Of a stretch of 64,000 bases of DNA, positions 9,071 through 17,617 are shown piece after piece. The notes beneath the pieces were generated by a model. It was not told the DNA's origin. It saw only the letters and a program-made list of their open reading frames with translations, and searched no databases. The DNA is from Alphaproteobacteria bacterium (lineage in GTDB: Bacteria > Pseudomonadota > Alphaproteobacteria > GCA-2731375). The stretch spans positions 17,406 to 81,405 of the forward strand of contig JADHTB010000019.1 in the NCBI GenBank assembly GCA_016776605.1, in the 5' to 3' direction. Made by a program: the position numbers and the translations under genes. Position 1 is the stretch's first letter, and each line of letters starts with the position of its first letter.

Positions 9071-9873
9071 GCCAACTGGAACAGGATTACGCCTTATTGT
9101 TGGAAACGGTACGCGAAGGCGGCGCGTTGGCGCTCAGCTATTTCCATGACGGCGTAAAGCATTGGCAAAAGGGGCCGGATGATCCGGTATCCGAGGCGGA
9201 TCACGCAGTGGATGATCTATTGCGAAAAAAGCTGCTCGCTGATCGGCCCACGTATGGTTGGATGTCCGAGGAAACCGAGGATGACCCCAAGCGGCTTGAT
9301 TGCCGCGATATCTGGGTCGTAGACCCTATCGACGGCACCCGTGCATTTATCCAACAGCGTGCGGAATTTACTGTCTGTGCCGCTTTGGTACGGGACGGCC
9401 GGCCACTCGCGGGTGCAGTGTACAATCCGGCCACGGAAGAATTCTACGACGCGGTGCTGGGTGGCGGCGCCCGCCTGAACGGAGAAACCATTCGTGTCAG
9501 CGCGGCCACGGACTTTGAAGGCGCGCGCCTATTGTCCGGCCGGCATATTTTCAAGAACGCCGGCCCCGCGGACAAGCCTGCCGATGTCACTATCCATATG
9601 GTTAATTCGATCGCCTATCGAATGTGCCTGGTAGCTGATGGCCGGTATGACGCCTGCATCTCGCTATCGGGCAAATGTGATTGGGATATCGCCGCCGCGG
9701 AATTGATTTTGGCGGAAGCCGGCGGCGTCAATACCAACTCCCATGGCCAGGACTTCAGATATAATTTGCCCGAACCACGGCATAAATCGGTGATTGGCGC
9801 GGGACCAAAGATGCACGCCCATGTATTGCAATTTCTGGACACCATGGAGCGGCCACTAGGCGCCAAGTGGTAA
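9067..9873 (+). CDS. cysQ: Inositol monophosphatase family / 3'(2'),5'-bisphosphate nucleotidase (CysQ-like)
   Basis: 268-residue Mg2+/Li+-sensitive phosphatase of the IMPase superfamily. The metal-binding motifs are WMSEETEDD (first acidic ligand), DIWVVDPIDGTRAFIQ (DPIDGT) and CDWDIAAAELILAEAGG (the WDxAA motif). The SEET variant and the PIDGTRAF stretch favour a CysQ/PAP-phosphatase role in sulfate assimilation or PAP recycling over myo-inositol phosphatase, but substrate cannot be fixed from sequence alone. GTG start overlaps the pmbA stop. Confidence 0.85.
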   Translation: MSQLEQDYALLLETVREGGALALSYFHDGVKHWQKGPDDPVSEADHAVDDLLRKKLLADRPTYGWMSEETEDDPKRLDCRDIWVVDPIDGTRAFIQQRAEFTVCAALVRDGRPLAGAVYNPATEEFYDAVLGGGARLNGETIRVSAATDFEGARLLSGRHIFKNAGPADKPADVTIHMVNSIAYRMCLVADGRYDACISLSGKCDWDIAAAELILAEAGGVNTNSHGQDFRYNLPEPRHKSVIGAGPKMHAHVLQFLDTMERPLGAKW

Positions 9874-9921
9874 CCGCGCCCGAGGTCCGGCGGCGGGTCC
9901 TGGGCACGGCGTTGGCCGCGG

Positions 9922-10848
9922 TTAATCGTAGTCAATCCGCGTGACGTATTTGTCATCATCATGGGCGGCCCAGTACATTTGACGCAAACGCTGGGTCAGC
10001 GGGCCGGGGCTGCCATCGCCAACAAGAGCGTCGTCCAGCCGGGTTACCGGCATCACGCCGCCGGCGGTGGAGGAGAGGAAAATTTCGTCCGCCTGACGCA
10101 ATTCGTCCTCGGTTAAAGTGCCCACATCGACTTTGACATTGAGGGACTGGGCCAGTTCGATCACCGTCATTCGGGTGATGCCCAACAGTACCCCGCCAGC
10201 CGGCGTGATCAGCCGGCCGCCGCTGCTGGCAAACAGATTGAAGCCCGGACCTTCCGTGATATTGCCATTGCCGTCCGTTAGCACGGGCGTTTCAGCACCT
10301 CGATCATAGGCCTCGAAAAGGCCCTGCACCATATCGCCCCAGTGAAAGTTTTTCACGGTTGGGTCAACGGAATCAGGCGAGATACGGGGTATGCTGCTGA
10401 TTGTCAGATGCAGGCCCTGTTGCTGTTTTTCGGGCGAGGCAATCCAGATATAAGGGATCGCCAGGGCATAGAAACGGTTTTCACATTCCCGTGGGTCCCG
10501 GCTGCCGGGCGGCGGCGTGCCCCGGGTTAGAATAACTTTTACGTAGGCTTCCCGCAGGCCGGTTCGGCGCACACATTCGGTCAATATGGCGGCTATTTCA
10601 TCCCGCTCGTAAGGCGGATGCATATGCAGTTTCTCAATGCCGCGAAAGAACCGGTCCAAATGATCGGCCAGGCGGAAGAAACCCCCGCCCCAGACTGCGA
10701 CCACGTCATAGGTCACATCGGAATGCAGAAACCCCCAATCGGAGCTGGGTATCCGCGCCTCGGCAATGGGCACATAATCCCCATCAACAAAGGCGACGCC
10801 GTCTGCAAAGGGATTGTGGCTTTCCGGTAAGGTTTCGGTCTGGCTCAT
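9922..10848 (-). CDS. Class IV aminotransferase, resembling (R)-selective amine transaminases
   Basis: 308-residue PLP fold-type IV enzyme. The Schiff-base lysine is in DPTVKNFHWGDM near residue 179 and the phosphate-binding region includes ITEGPGFNLF and GVLLGITRMTVIE. Beyond the general BCAT/D-amino acid transaminase family, the N-terminal SDWGFLHSDVTYDVVAVWGG, the ALAIPYIWIASPE segment and the C-terminal SSTAGGVMPVTRLD resemble, from memory, the (R)-selective amine:pyruvate transaminases of the Aspergillus/ATA-117 group. This is an inference; a branched-chain aminotransferase or D-alanine transaminase role remains possible. It is downstream of the molybdopterin oxidoreductase on the same strand, about 35 bp away. 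Confidence 0.8.
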   Translation of the reverse strand: MSQTETLPESHNPFADGVAFVDGDYVPIAEARIPSSDWGFLHSDVTYDVVAVWGGGFFRLADHLDRFFRGIEKLHMHPPYERDEIAAILTECVRRTGLREAYVKVILTRGTPPPGSRDPRECENRFYALAIPYIWIASPEKQQQGLHLTISSIPRISPDSVDPTVKNFHWGDMVQGLFEAYDRGAETPVLTDGNGNITEGPGFNLFASSGGRLITPAGGVLLGITRMTVIELAQSLNVKVDVGTLTEDELRQADEIFLSSTAGGVMPVTRLDDALVGDGSPGPLTQRLRQMYWAAHDDDKYVTRIDYD

Positions 10849-10883
10849 GACATCCTCGGTTGACTGCTAAATTTAAGGGGTCG

Positions 10884-12965
10884 TCAGGCTGGTTTGATCC
10901 AAATACGGTTATCGTGAAAAGCGGCCCCGCCAACCGGCGCCACCGGGTCGGCACCGGTAAGAACATTGATGCCGCGGCCGCCGGCGAAAGCGGCGTTGGG
11001 CCAAATACTTTCGACCACCACCACGCCCCGCTGCAAGCCAGCAAAAATTTCCACGGCGATGAGCAAGTCGCCGCGATCATTGCCCAGCTGGACGATGTCA
11101 TCATTGCCAACACCCAGTTCAGCCGCATCGTCGGGATGGAGCAAGACCGTCGGCTTCCCCTCGCGCGCGATCGATGTCGGCGTCTCGGTGAAGGAAGAGT
11201 TTAGGTAACTGCGGGCCGGCGCGGTGACCAGACGGAACGGCATGGCCTCGGTCGCCTCTTCAATCACCGGCCAATGGTCGGGCAGGCTCGGCATCGCGCC
11301 GGCGGCTCCATCGGGGCCGAAGCCGTGGGGCAGGACATCCTGCCATTTTGGGGCAAAACGGAACTTGCCATCCGGATGCGCGAAGCCATCAATATAATGC
11401 GCCTTGGCAAAATCAGGCTGGCAATCAATCCAGCGCTGATTCCGAAGATTTTCCACATCACCCCAGCCGGATGCCTGCAGCGTCCAATCAATTAATTCCA
11501 AGGCTGTCATCTCACAACCCGCATGCGCCACCCCCAGGCGCTTGGCCAATGCGTTGATCACCTGATGATTGGAGCGGCATTCGCCCGGCGCTTCGACCAC
11601 CTTGGGACCCAGGGTGATATATTGATGGCCGCCCCCCTGATAAACATCATCATGCTCCAGAAACATCGTCGCCGGCAGCACAATATCCGCCGCCTGGGCG
11701 GTCTCCGTCATAAATTGTTCATGCACACAGACGAAAAGATCATCCCTGGCAAAGCCCTGACGCACCAGATTATGATCCGGCGCCACGCGCATGGGATTGG
11801 TGTTTTGAATGAACAACGCGGTCACGGGGGGACCGTCTCCCAAATCCCTCGGGTCACCGGTCAGCACCGGACCGATACGTGATTGATCCAGCACCCGGAT
11901 CGACGGATCCAGCACATCCAGCCCTTCGATCATGCTCTTGTTCCAGTGATAAATGCCGCCATTATTGTGGAAGGCGCCACCACCTTCGTGCAGCCAGGCC
12001 CCGGTGACGGCGGCAATACAAGATGCCGCATGCATATTGACGACGCCGTTCCGTTGCCGTGAAAAGCCATAGCCCAGGCGAAAAAAAATCTTTGGTGTCT
12101 CGCCAATCAGTTTCGCAAAGGCCTCGATATCCGCAACCGGGACGCCACTGATGGCTTCCGCCCATGCCGGCGTCTTGTCACGCAAATGCGCCTCCAATTC
12201 GGTCGGGCAGTCCGTGTATTTTTCCAGATATTCGCGGTTCGCCAGGCCATCGCGAAACAGGATATGCATCACCGCGCAGGCCAGCGCCCCATCCGTGCCA
12301 GGCCGCACGCAGAGGAACAGATCGGCCTGTTTCGCCGTGTCATTGCGATAGGTGTCGATATGGACAATTTTAGCGCCGCGCTGCTTGCGGGCGCTGCTGG
12401 CATGGGTCATCACATTGACCTGGGTATTCACCGGATTGGTGCCCCAAATCACCAGACAATCAGCCTGGGCCATTTCGCGTGGATCGGCGCCGGCCAGAAG
12501 TCCCGTACCGGCAATGAAACCGTTCCAGGCCGAGGTTACGCAAATGGTCGCGTGCATACCGGAATATTTCTTGGCGTGACGAAGGCGGTGGATACTGTCC
12601 CGCATTATCAGGCCCATGGTGCCGGCATAAAAATATGGCCACACGGTTTCCGAGCCGTGCGTTTGCTCGGCCCGAAGCAAGGCTTCGGCAACCTCATCCA
12701 GAGCGTCATCCCACGAGACGGGCGCGAATTCACCCGAACCCTTGGCTCCCTTCCGCCGTAATGGCCCGGTCAATCGGTCGGGATGATGGATGCGTTCGGC
12801 GTACCGCGCGACCTTGCCGCAGATCACCCCGGCGGTGTAGCCATTGTCTTTTGCACCACGGACGCGGCCAATGGTATGGGCATCCAATTTCTCTACCTCA
12901 AGCGCACAGGTCGACGGACAATCGTGTGGACAGGCGCTAAAGCGGATTTCCGGCTTGGCATTCAT
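10884..12965 (-). CDS. Molybdopterin-dependent oxidoreductase with N-terminal [4Fe-4S] site
   Basis: About 693-residue member of the DMSO reductase superfamily. The N-terminal cysteine motif CPHDCPSTCALEV with a fourth cysteine in AGVICGKV binds a [4Fe-4S] cluster. The molybdopterin domain contains DCLVIWGTNPVNTQVNVMTH and VCVHEQFMTETAQAADIVLP, and the C-terminal dinucleotide-binding domain contains LHPDDAAELGVGNDDIVQLG. A longer frame starts at 12989, but ATG 12965 has GGGAG at about 9 bases. No Tat signal is visible, so it is probably cytoplasmic. It lies upstream of the aminotransferase and is divergent from a TetR gene that may control it. Confidence 0.88.
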   Translation of the reverse strand: MNAKPEIRFSACPHDCPSTCALEVEKLDAHTIGRVRGAKDNGYTAGVICGKVARYAERIHHPDRLTGPLRRKGAKGSGEFAPVSWDDALDEVAEALLRAEQTHGSETVWPYFYAGTMGLIMRDSIHRLRHAKKYSGMHATICVTSAWNGFIAGTGLLAGADPREMAQADCLVIWGTNPVNTQVNVMTHASSARKQRGAKIVHIDTYRNDTAKQADLFLCVRPGTDGALACAVMHILFRDGLANREYLEKYTDCPTELEAHLRDKTPAWAEAISGVPVADIEAFAKLIGETPKIFFRLGYGFSRQRNGVVNMHAASCIAAVTGAWLHEGGGAFHNNGGIYHWNKSMIEGLDVLDPSIRVLDQSRIGPVLTGDPRDLGDGPPVTALFIQNTNPMRVAPDHNLVRQGFARDDLFVCVHEQFMTETAQAADIVLPATMFLEHDDVYQGGGHQYITLGPKVVEAPGECRSNHQVINALAKRLGVAHAGCEMTALELIDWTLQASGWGDVENLRNQRWIDCQPDFAKAHYIDGFAHPDGKFRFAPKWQDVLPHGFGPDGAAGAMPSLPDHWPVIEEATEAMPFRLVTAPARSYLNSSFTETPTSIAREGKPTVLLHPDDAAELGVGNDDIVQLGNDRGDLLIAVEIFAGLQRGVVVVESIWPNAAFAGGRGINVLTGADPVAPVGGAAFHDNRIWIKPA

Positions 12966-13045
12966 ATTTGAACACTCCCAAGAGCACATTTAGATTGAAT
13001 ATGCCTTCATTGTTTAAAATAAAGCAATAAATTCAACGGCTTCTA

Positions 13046-13057
13046 TCTCTGTAGAGA
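13046..13057. promoter_or_regulatory. Possible TetR operator (inverted repeat)
   Basis: TCTCTGTAGAGA, a 5+2+5 inverted repeat, lies in the roughly 300-bp gap between the divergent molybdopterin oxidoreductase and TetR genes, about 80 bp upstream of the oxidoreductase start. Its position suits an operator, but short palindromes arise by chance. Confidence 0.25.
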
Positions 13058-13225
13058 CCCCACTTAATCGAAAATTTCTCTATTTAAACCGCTGAAAATC
13101 TCTCACCTGATTTTTATCGTTGCGATGCCCTTTGTCGAGGGACTTTCGTCAGATTTCAAGGCGGCCCATTTCTCTGCCAGACGGACTATGCCGCGACGGT
13201 TCCCAGACGTTGGGAGACTTTGTTT

Positions 13226-13253
13226 TTGTTTTATGACGACCGATCTGTATAAT
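13226..13253 (+). promoter_or_regulatory. Possible promoter of the TetR gene (leaderless)
   Basis: A perfect TATAAT at 13248-13253 follows a TTGTTT at 13226-13231 with a 16-bp spacer. The -10 box ends 6 bases before ATG 13260, so transcription would begin at or just before the start codon, giving a leaderless mRNA. No Shine-Dalgarno sequence precedes this ATG, which agrees with that reading. Confidence 0.35.
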
Positions 13254-13259
13254 AAAAAA

Positions 13260-13847
13260 ATGATACTGCAAAACAAACAGCGCGACGGGTTGATCTGGGC
13301 CGCTGCGAAACTGTTCCGACGGCAGGGGTACAGTGGCACCGGTTTGCGCGACATTCTGGCCGCCAGCGGCGCGGCCAGGGGTTCCCTCTATCACTACTTT
13401 CCGGACGGCAAGGAAGAGATCGGCGCGGCGGCGGTGACGGCGGCAGGCGGCTTGGTGACGGAAACCTTTACCGAACTGGCAAAACAGTCGGACAGCCCCG
13501 CGGATTTCCTGCACCGCTATACCGAGTTGCTGGTGCGTTGGCTGGAAGCCTCAAAATTTCGCGACGGCTGTCCCATCACCACCACCCTGTTGGAAACTAC
13601 CCCTGCTTCCCGCCCCATAACCGTGGCGGGGCAAGCCGTGTTCGCCGATTGGCTGGCGGCGCTGGCGGCAATGCTGGCGCGCCACGGCTGGCCGGCGGAT
13701 CGTCGCGCCGCCACGGCCACCGCCATCATTGCCGGCCTGGAAGGCGCCCTTATGCTGGCCCGGGTGCAGGGCAGCGCCCAGCCCATCCACGATACGGCCC
13801 AGGCGCTTTGTATCTTATTGGAAATGCCGGAAAAAGAATCTCTCTAG
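13260..13847 (+). CDS. TetR/AcrR family transcriptional regulator
   Basis: About 195 residues. The N-terminal helix-turn-helix spans about residues 8-55, with LIWAAAKLFRRQGYSGTGL, DILAASGAARGSLYHYF and the family's GSLYHYFP core. The C-terminal part resembles the LmrA/YxaF-type ligand domain (FRDGCPITTTLLE near residue 100). An upstream in-frame ATG at 13233 adds nine residues but overlaps the probable promoter. It is divergent from the molybdopterin oxidoreductase and about 100 bp upstream of an enoyl-CoA hydratase, so it could regulate either. Confidence 0.88.
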   Translation: MILQNKQRDGLIWAAAKLFRRQGYSGTGLRDILAASGAARGSLYHYFPDGKEEIGAAAVTAAGGLVTETFTELAKQSDSPADFLHRYTELLVRWLEASKFRDGCPITTTLLETTPASRPITVAGQAVFADWLAALAAMLARHGWPADRRAATATAIIAGLEGALMLARVQGSAQPIHDTAQALCILLEMPEKESL

Positions 13848-13950
13848 GCAGGGGCCTGACGAGACGGTAGCTTGCCGTCAGCAAGCCATTCCTTGTCTCG
13901 CGAGCAGATGGCACACGATTTTTAGACAATCCCTGGAAGGAAAACCAACG

Positions 13951-14748
13951 ATGGCTGATCTTGAAATGACCATAGCGGATGGCGTCGCCACCCTGACCAT
14001 GAACCGGCCCGAGGCGCGCAACGCCCTGTCCATGGAGATGCGCAGCCAGATGGACGAGCTTTTCCATCAGGTGGAATTCAACGATGCCGTCCGTTGCGTG
14101 GTGCTGGAAGGCGCCGGTGATCATTTCATGGCCGGCGGCGATGTGAAGAACATGCACGAATATCTGAGCAGTCACGACGAAGCCGAGACCCAGAGCTATT
14201 TTTTGCACCGCATTCATGACCTGCACACCATCATGTATTCCATGCGCCGCATGCCCAAACCCGTCGTGGCCAAGATGCGCGGCGCGGCTGCCGGCGCCGG
14301 CGTTTCCCTGGCCGCGGCCTGCGATCTGGTGATCGCGGAAGAGGATGCCTTTTTTACCCTGGCCTATTGCAACATTGGCACCACGCCCGATGGCTCCTCG
14401 TCCTTCCATCTACCCCGCGCCATCGGCATCAAAAAGACCATGGAGATGACACTGCTGGGCGACCGTTACACGGCGCAGCAGATGGCCGATATGGGCCTGG
14501 TGAATTTTGTTGTGCCTGGCGCCAAACTGGATGAAGAATGCAATAAGCTGACCACCCGCCTGGCGAACGGCCCCACCCACGTCTATGGCATGGGTAAAAA
14601 ACTAATGTACCGGTCGCTGGAGAATGAATTCGAATCCCAGTTGCAGTTGGAAGCCGAATGCTTTGCCGATTGCGCCAAACGTGCCGACTATCGCGAGGGC
14701 GTGGCCGCCTTCGTCGAAAAACGCAAAGCCAAATTCACCGGGAACTAA
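13951..14748 (+). CDS. Enoyl-CoA hydratase/isomerase family protein
   Basis: 265-residue crotonase-fold protein. LTMNRPEARNALSMEM marks the N-terminal CoA-binding region; the oxyanion-hole loops are HFMAGGDVKNM and GAAAGAGVSLAAACDLVIA. The two acidic residues used by hydratases are not clearly conserved at the usual second-loop position (CNIGTTPDGSSSFHLPRAIG), so it may act as an isomerase or other crotonase. ATG 13951 follows GGAAGGA. The neighbouring monooxygenase and acyl-CoA dehydrogenase suggest a catabolic role for aromatic or branched acids. The open frame extends upstream through the tetR 3' end in another frame, which is not coding. Confidence 0.88.
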   Translation: MADLEMTIADGVATLTMNRPEARNALSMEMRSQMDELFHQVEFNDAVRCVVLEGAGDHFMAGGDVKNMHEYLSSHDEAETQSYFLHRIHDLHTIMYSMRRMPKPVVAKMRGAAAGAGVSLAAACDLVIAEEDAFFTLAYCNIGTTPDGSSSFHLPRAIGIKKTMEMTLLGDRYTAQQMADMGLVNFVVPGAKLDEECNKLTTRLANGPTHVYGMGKKLMYRSLENEFESQLQLEAECFADCAKRADYREGVAAFVEKRKAKFTGN

Positions 14749-14832
14749 GGATTTAACCGCGTCCGCCAGCCTTCCCAAAAGTTGCCGCCGTCACCAAAAT
14801 GATCCAACCATCAGGCCATCTTCGCCTGCCCC

Positions 14833-16044
14833 ATGAAGGACGCGTATAACGTCATGCCCGAACAAAAGTTCATCATTGCCGGCGGTGGCATCGGCGGTCT
14901 TGCCGCCGCCCTGGGCCTGGCGCAAAAGGGCTATGGCAGTATCGTTCTGGAAAAATCAACGGAATTGAGCGAGATCGGTGCGGGCATCCAATTGGGGCCC
15001 AACGCCTTTCATTCCTTCGACTATCTGGGCGTTGGCGACGCCGCGCGAAAAAATGCCGTCTATGTGGACCAACTCCGCCTGATGGACGCCATGAGCGGCG
15101 ACGAGATCATGCACATCCCCCTGGACGAGCCATTCCGCAAACGTTTCGGCAACCCCTATGCGGTGGTGCACCGGGGCGATCTGTATGCCGTTCTGTTGCA
15201 AAGCTGCCAGGACAACGCCCTGATAGAGCTGCGGGTCAACGCCGACGTGGTCGGATATGACCAGGACGGCCAGGGGGTCAGCGCCAATTTGGCCAATGGC
15301 GAACAGGTTGCCGGCACGGCCCTGATCGGCGCCGACGGTCTGTGGTCAAACGTGCGCCGCCAGGTGGTGGGTGACGATCAGCCCAGGGTATCGGGTCATA
15401 CCACCTATCGGTCCGTCATCCCGACCGAACAAATGCCGGAAGATCTGCGCTGGAACGCCGCCACCCTGTGGGCCGGGCCGCGTTGTCACATCGTGCATTA
15501 CCCATTGTCAGATTGGAAAATGTTCAATCTGGTGGTCACCTATCACAATCATGCGCCTGAACCGGTCGCCGGCAAGCCGGTCAGTCATGAAGAAGTGATG
15601 CAGGGCTTTGAGCACATCAACGAAAAAATCCTCAAAGTTATCCGCCACGGCAATAATTGGAAACTCTGGGTGCTCTGTGACCGGGACCCGGTGGAAAATT
15701 GGGTCGATGGCCGGGTCACATTGTTGGGCGATGCGGCCCATCCCATGCTGCAATATTATGCCCAGGGGGCCTGCATGGCACTGGAGGACGCGGTCTGTCT
15801 CTCCCACATGATGGCGCGCCATGGCGGCGATATCGCAGGCGCTTTCGCCGCCTATAACGAACAGCGCATGATCCGCACGGCACGGGTTCAACTGGGCGCG
15901 CGCGCCATCGGCGATCACATCTACCACCCCGACGGGGCACACGCCCGGGTACGCAACCATATCATGGAGAATTTGTCGGTAGAGGATTACTACGACCGCC
16001 TGGAATGGCTGTACGGCGGCACCGGCCTGGACGAGAGTTCATAA
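14833..16044 (+). CDS. FAD-dependent aromatic ring monooxygenase (3-hydroxybenzoate 6-hydroxylase / salicylate hydroxylase type)
   Basis: Up to 403 residues. Single-component class A flavoprotein monooxygenase: the N-terminal dinucleotide-binding GGGIGGLAAALGLAQKG, the central DG motif ALIGADGLWSNVRR, and the C-terminal GDAAHPMLQYYAQGACMALED are all present. The last motif, with QYYAQGA rather than PFQGQGA, resembles 3-hydroxybenzoate 6-hydroxylases that make gentisate. No gentisate dioxygenase is seen in the window, so the pathway is not proven. An internal ATG at 14854 (MPEQKF) better matches family N-termini and has AAGGA 13 bases upstream, so the true start may be there. Confidence 0.85.
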   Translation: MKDAYNVMPEQKFIIAGGGIGGLAAALGLAQKGYGSIVLEKSTELSEIGAGIQLGPNAFHSFDYLGVGDAARKNAVYVDQLRLMDAMSGDEIMHIPLDEPFRKRFGNPYAVVHRGDLYAVLLQSCQDNALIELRVNADVVGYDQDGQGVSANLANGEQVAGTALIGADGLWSNVRRQVVGDDQPRVSGHTTYRSVIPTEQMPEDLRWNAATLWAGPRCHIVHYPLSDWKMFNLVVTYHNHAPEPVAGKPVSHEEVMQGFEHINEKILKVIRHGNNWKLWVLCDRDPVENWVDGRVTLLGDAAHPMLQYYAQGACMALEDAVCLSHMMARHGGDIAGAFAAYNEQRMIRTARVQLGARAIGDHIYHPDGAHARVRNHIMENLSVEDYYDRLEWLYGGTGLDESS

Positions 16045-16115
16045 CCGCCGACAATTTTATTGGCACTTGATGACTGGCAAAGCCCGCTTTTATCCGCCGA
16101 TGGCCAGGATCTGGT

Positions 16116-17372
16116 TCAACGCGATATATCCGGCGGCAAAATATAAGCCGAGGTTGAAAGCACCATCTCGGGCACCGGCTCCGCGCGGAAAATACTTCGC
16201 AGATGAACTTCGTCAGGACCGTCGCCAATTCGAAACGCCCGTGACCAGGCGAAGGCGTCGGCCACGGGGGTGCCATCGTAACCGCCCATGGCGCCGAACA
16301 CCTGAACAGCACGATCGGCGATGCGAAAATAGCCTTGCGCTATTGCGACCTTGAGAATGGACAAGTCGCGGTAGGCCGATTTTTCACCCTCGATGTCGAC
16401 TTGGGCGGCGACTTTGCGTAACAACAAACGCATCTGTTCAGTCTCCACTCTCGAGTGGGCGATGGCGTATTGCACCGTGTCATAGCCAACCAGGGGGCGG
16501 CCAAATGCTTGTCGCTCCAATGCCCGGGCATACATCAACTCAATCAATAATTCGCATTGGCCGACCGCCCGCATGGAGTGATGCAAACGTGCCGGAGCCA
16601 AGCGGGCTTGAGAGACGGCGAAGCCCTCGCCTTCTTCGCCCAGCAGATTTTCTTTCGGCACGCGGACCTGATCGAAATTGATTTCGGAAGCGGGACCGTT
16701 CGGCTCGGAATATCCGAAAAATGAGTTAGCGGCGCCGACCGTCACCCCGGTTGCGTCGCGCGGGACAAGGATGACGCTATGCTGCCGGTTTGGGCCGGCA
16801 TCGGGATTGCTGACGCCAAGAAAAAGGTAAAATCGGCAGCGTTCATGGCCACCACCGGTGATGTACCATTTGAGACCGTCAACGATATAGTCGTCGCCAT
16901 CGCGGGTTATCGTGGCCGCAATATTTTTTGCGTCTGAAGACGCTGTCGCGGGCTCGGTCATGGCGAAGGCGGACTGGCATTCGCCATCCAGCAACGGCTG
17001 CAACCATTTTTCCTTTTGTTGCTCGTTGGCGTAGCGCTGCAAGGCCACCATATTTGGCACATCCGGCCATTGGCAATTAAAGGCTTTTGACGACCAAAGG
17101 ACTCGGCCCAGAAATTCGGCGATCAACGAATAATCAAGATTACTCATCGGCAATCCCGGTTGGTGGTCGGCTAGTTCTGTTTGTGCCAAATTCCAAAGCC
17201 CTTGGGATTTGGCTTTCGCGCGCATTTGATCTAGGAAAGGTGGATCCAGATCACCATCCTGTTTGACGCTGCGGATCATCTCGCGGTTTCGCGGCAGTAT
17301 GTCTTGTTCAAAAAACTGTCGAACCTGATCTAGGACTGTATAAGCCTTGGGCGATAATGATAGATCCATCAT
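16116..17372 (-). CDS. Acyl-CoA dehydrogenase family protein
   Basis: 418-residue FAD enzyme with the three-domain ACAD layout: helical N-terminus (about 1-130), beta domain with CQSAFAMTEPATASSDAKNI and WYITGGGHERC, and helical C-terminus with RQAFGRPLVGYDTVQYAIA and RIGDGPDEVHLRSI. The FAMTEP motif and GPDEVH end resemble ACAD10/11-like dehydrogenases. ATG 17372 has GGGAG at 6 bases; a longer frame begins at 17453. It is convergent with the monooxygenase. The N-terminal segment lacks a CoA-ligase or kinase fusion. Confidence 0.9.
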   Translation of the reverse strand: MMDLSLSPKAYTVLDQVRQFFEQDILPRNREMIRSVKQDGDLDPPFLDQMRAKAKSQGLWNLAQTELADHQPGLPMSNLDYSLIAEFLGRVLWSSKAFNCQWPDVPNMVALQRYANEQQKEKWLQPLLDGECQSAFAMTEPATASSDAKNIAATITRDGDDYIVDGLKWYITGGGHERCRFYLFLGVSNPDAGPNRQHSVILVPRDATGVTVGAANSFFGYSEPNGPASEINFDQVRVPKENLLGEEGEGFAVSQARLAPARLHHSMRAVGQCELLIELMYARALERQAFGRPLVGYDTVQYAIAHSRVETEQMRLLLRKVAAQVDIEGEKSAYRDLSILKVAIAQGYFRIADRAVQVFGAMGGYDGTPVADAFAWSRAFRIGDGPDEVHLRSIFRAEPVPEMVLSTSAYILPPDISR

Positions 17373-17617
17373 GTAGCTCCCTTCAGAACAACGTAGAAAA
17401 TATTCCTGAATCCTCCTAACCACCTGGCCCGACTTGGTCAACGAGCATGACAATTTTTTCGGTTAGGCGCCGACGTCGTGCTCCCGATAATTTGTTCGGT
17501 GACGTTGGCGCTGGTTGGTTTGGGTAAACATCCATAGGGTGGTGAATGTTTTCCAACGCGAGGCATTTCGATTGACGGCTGTGAGCATCAATCACCGAAC
17601 GGCAAGGGAATCTTGAG

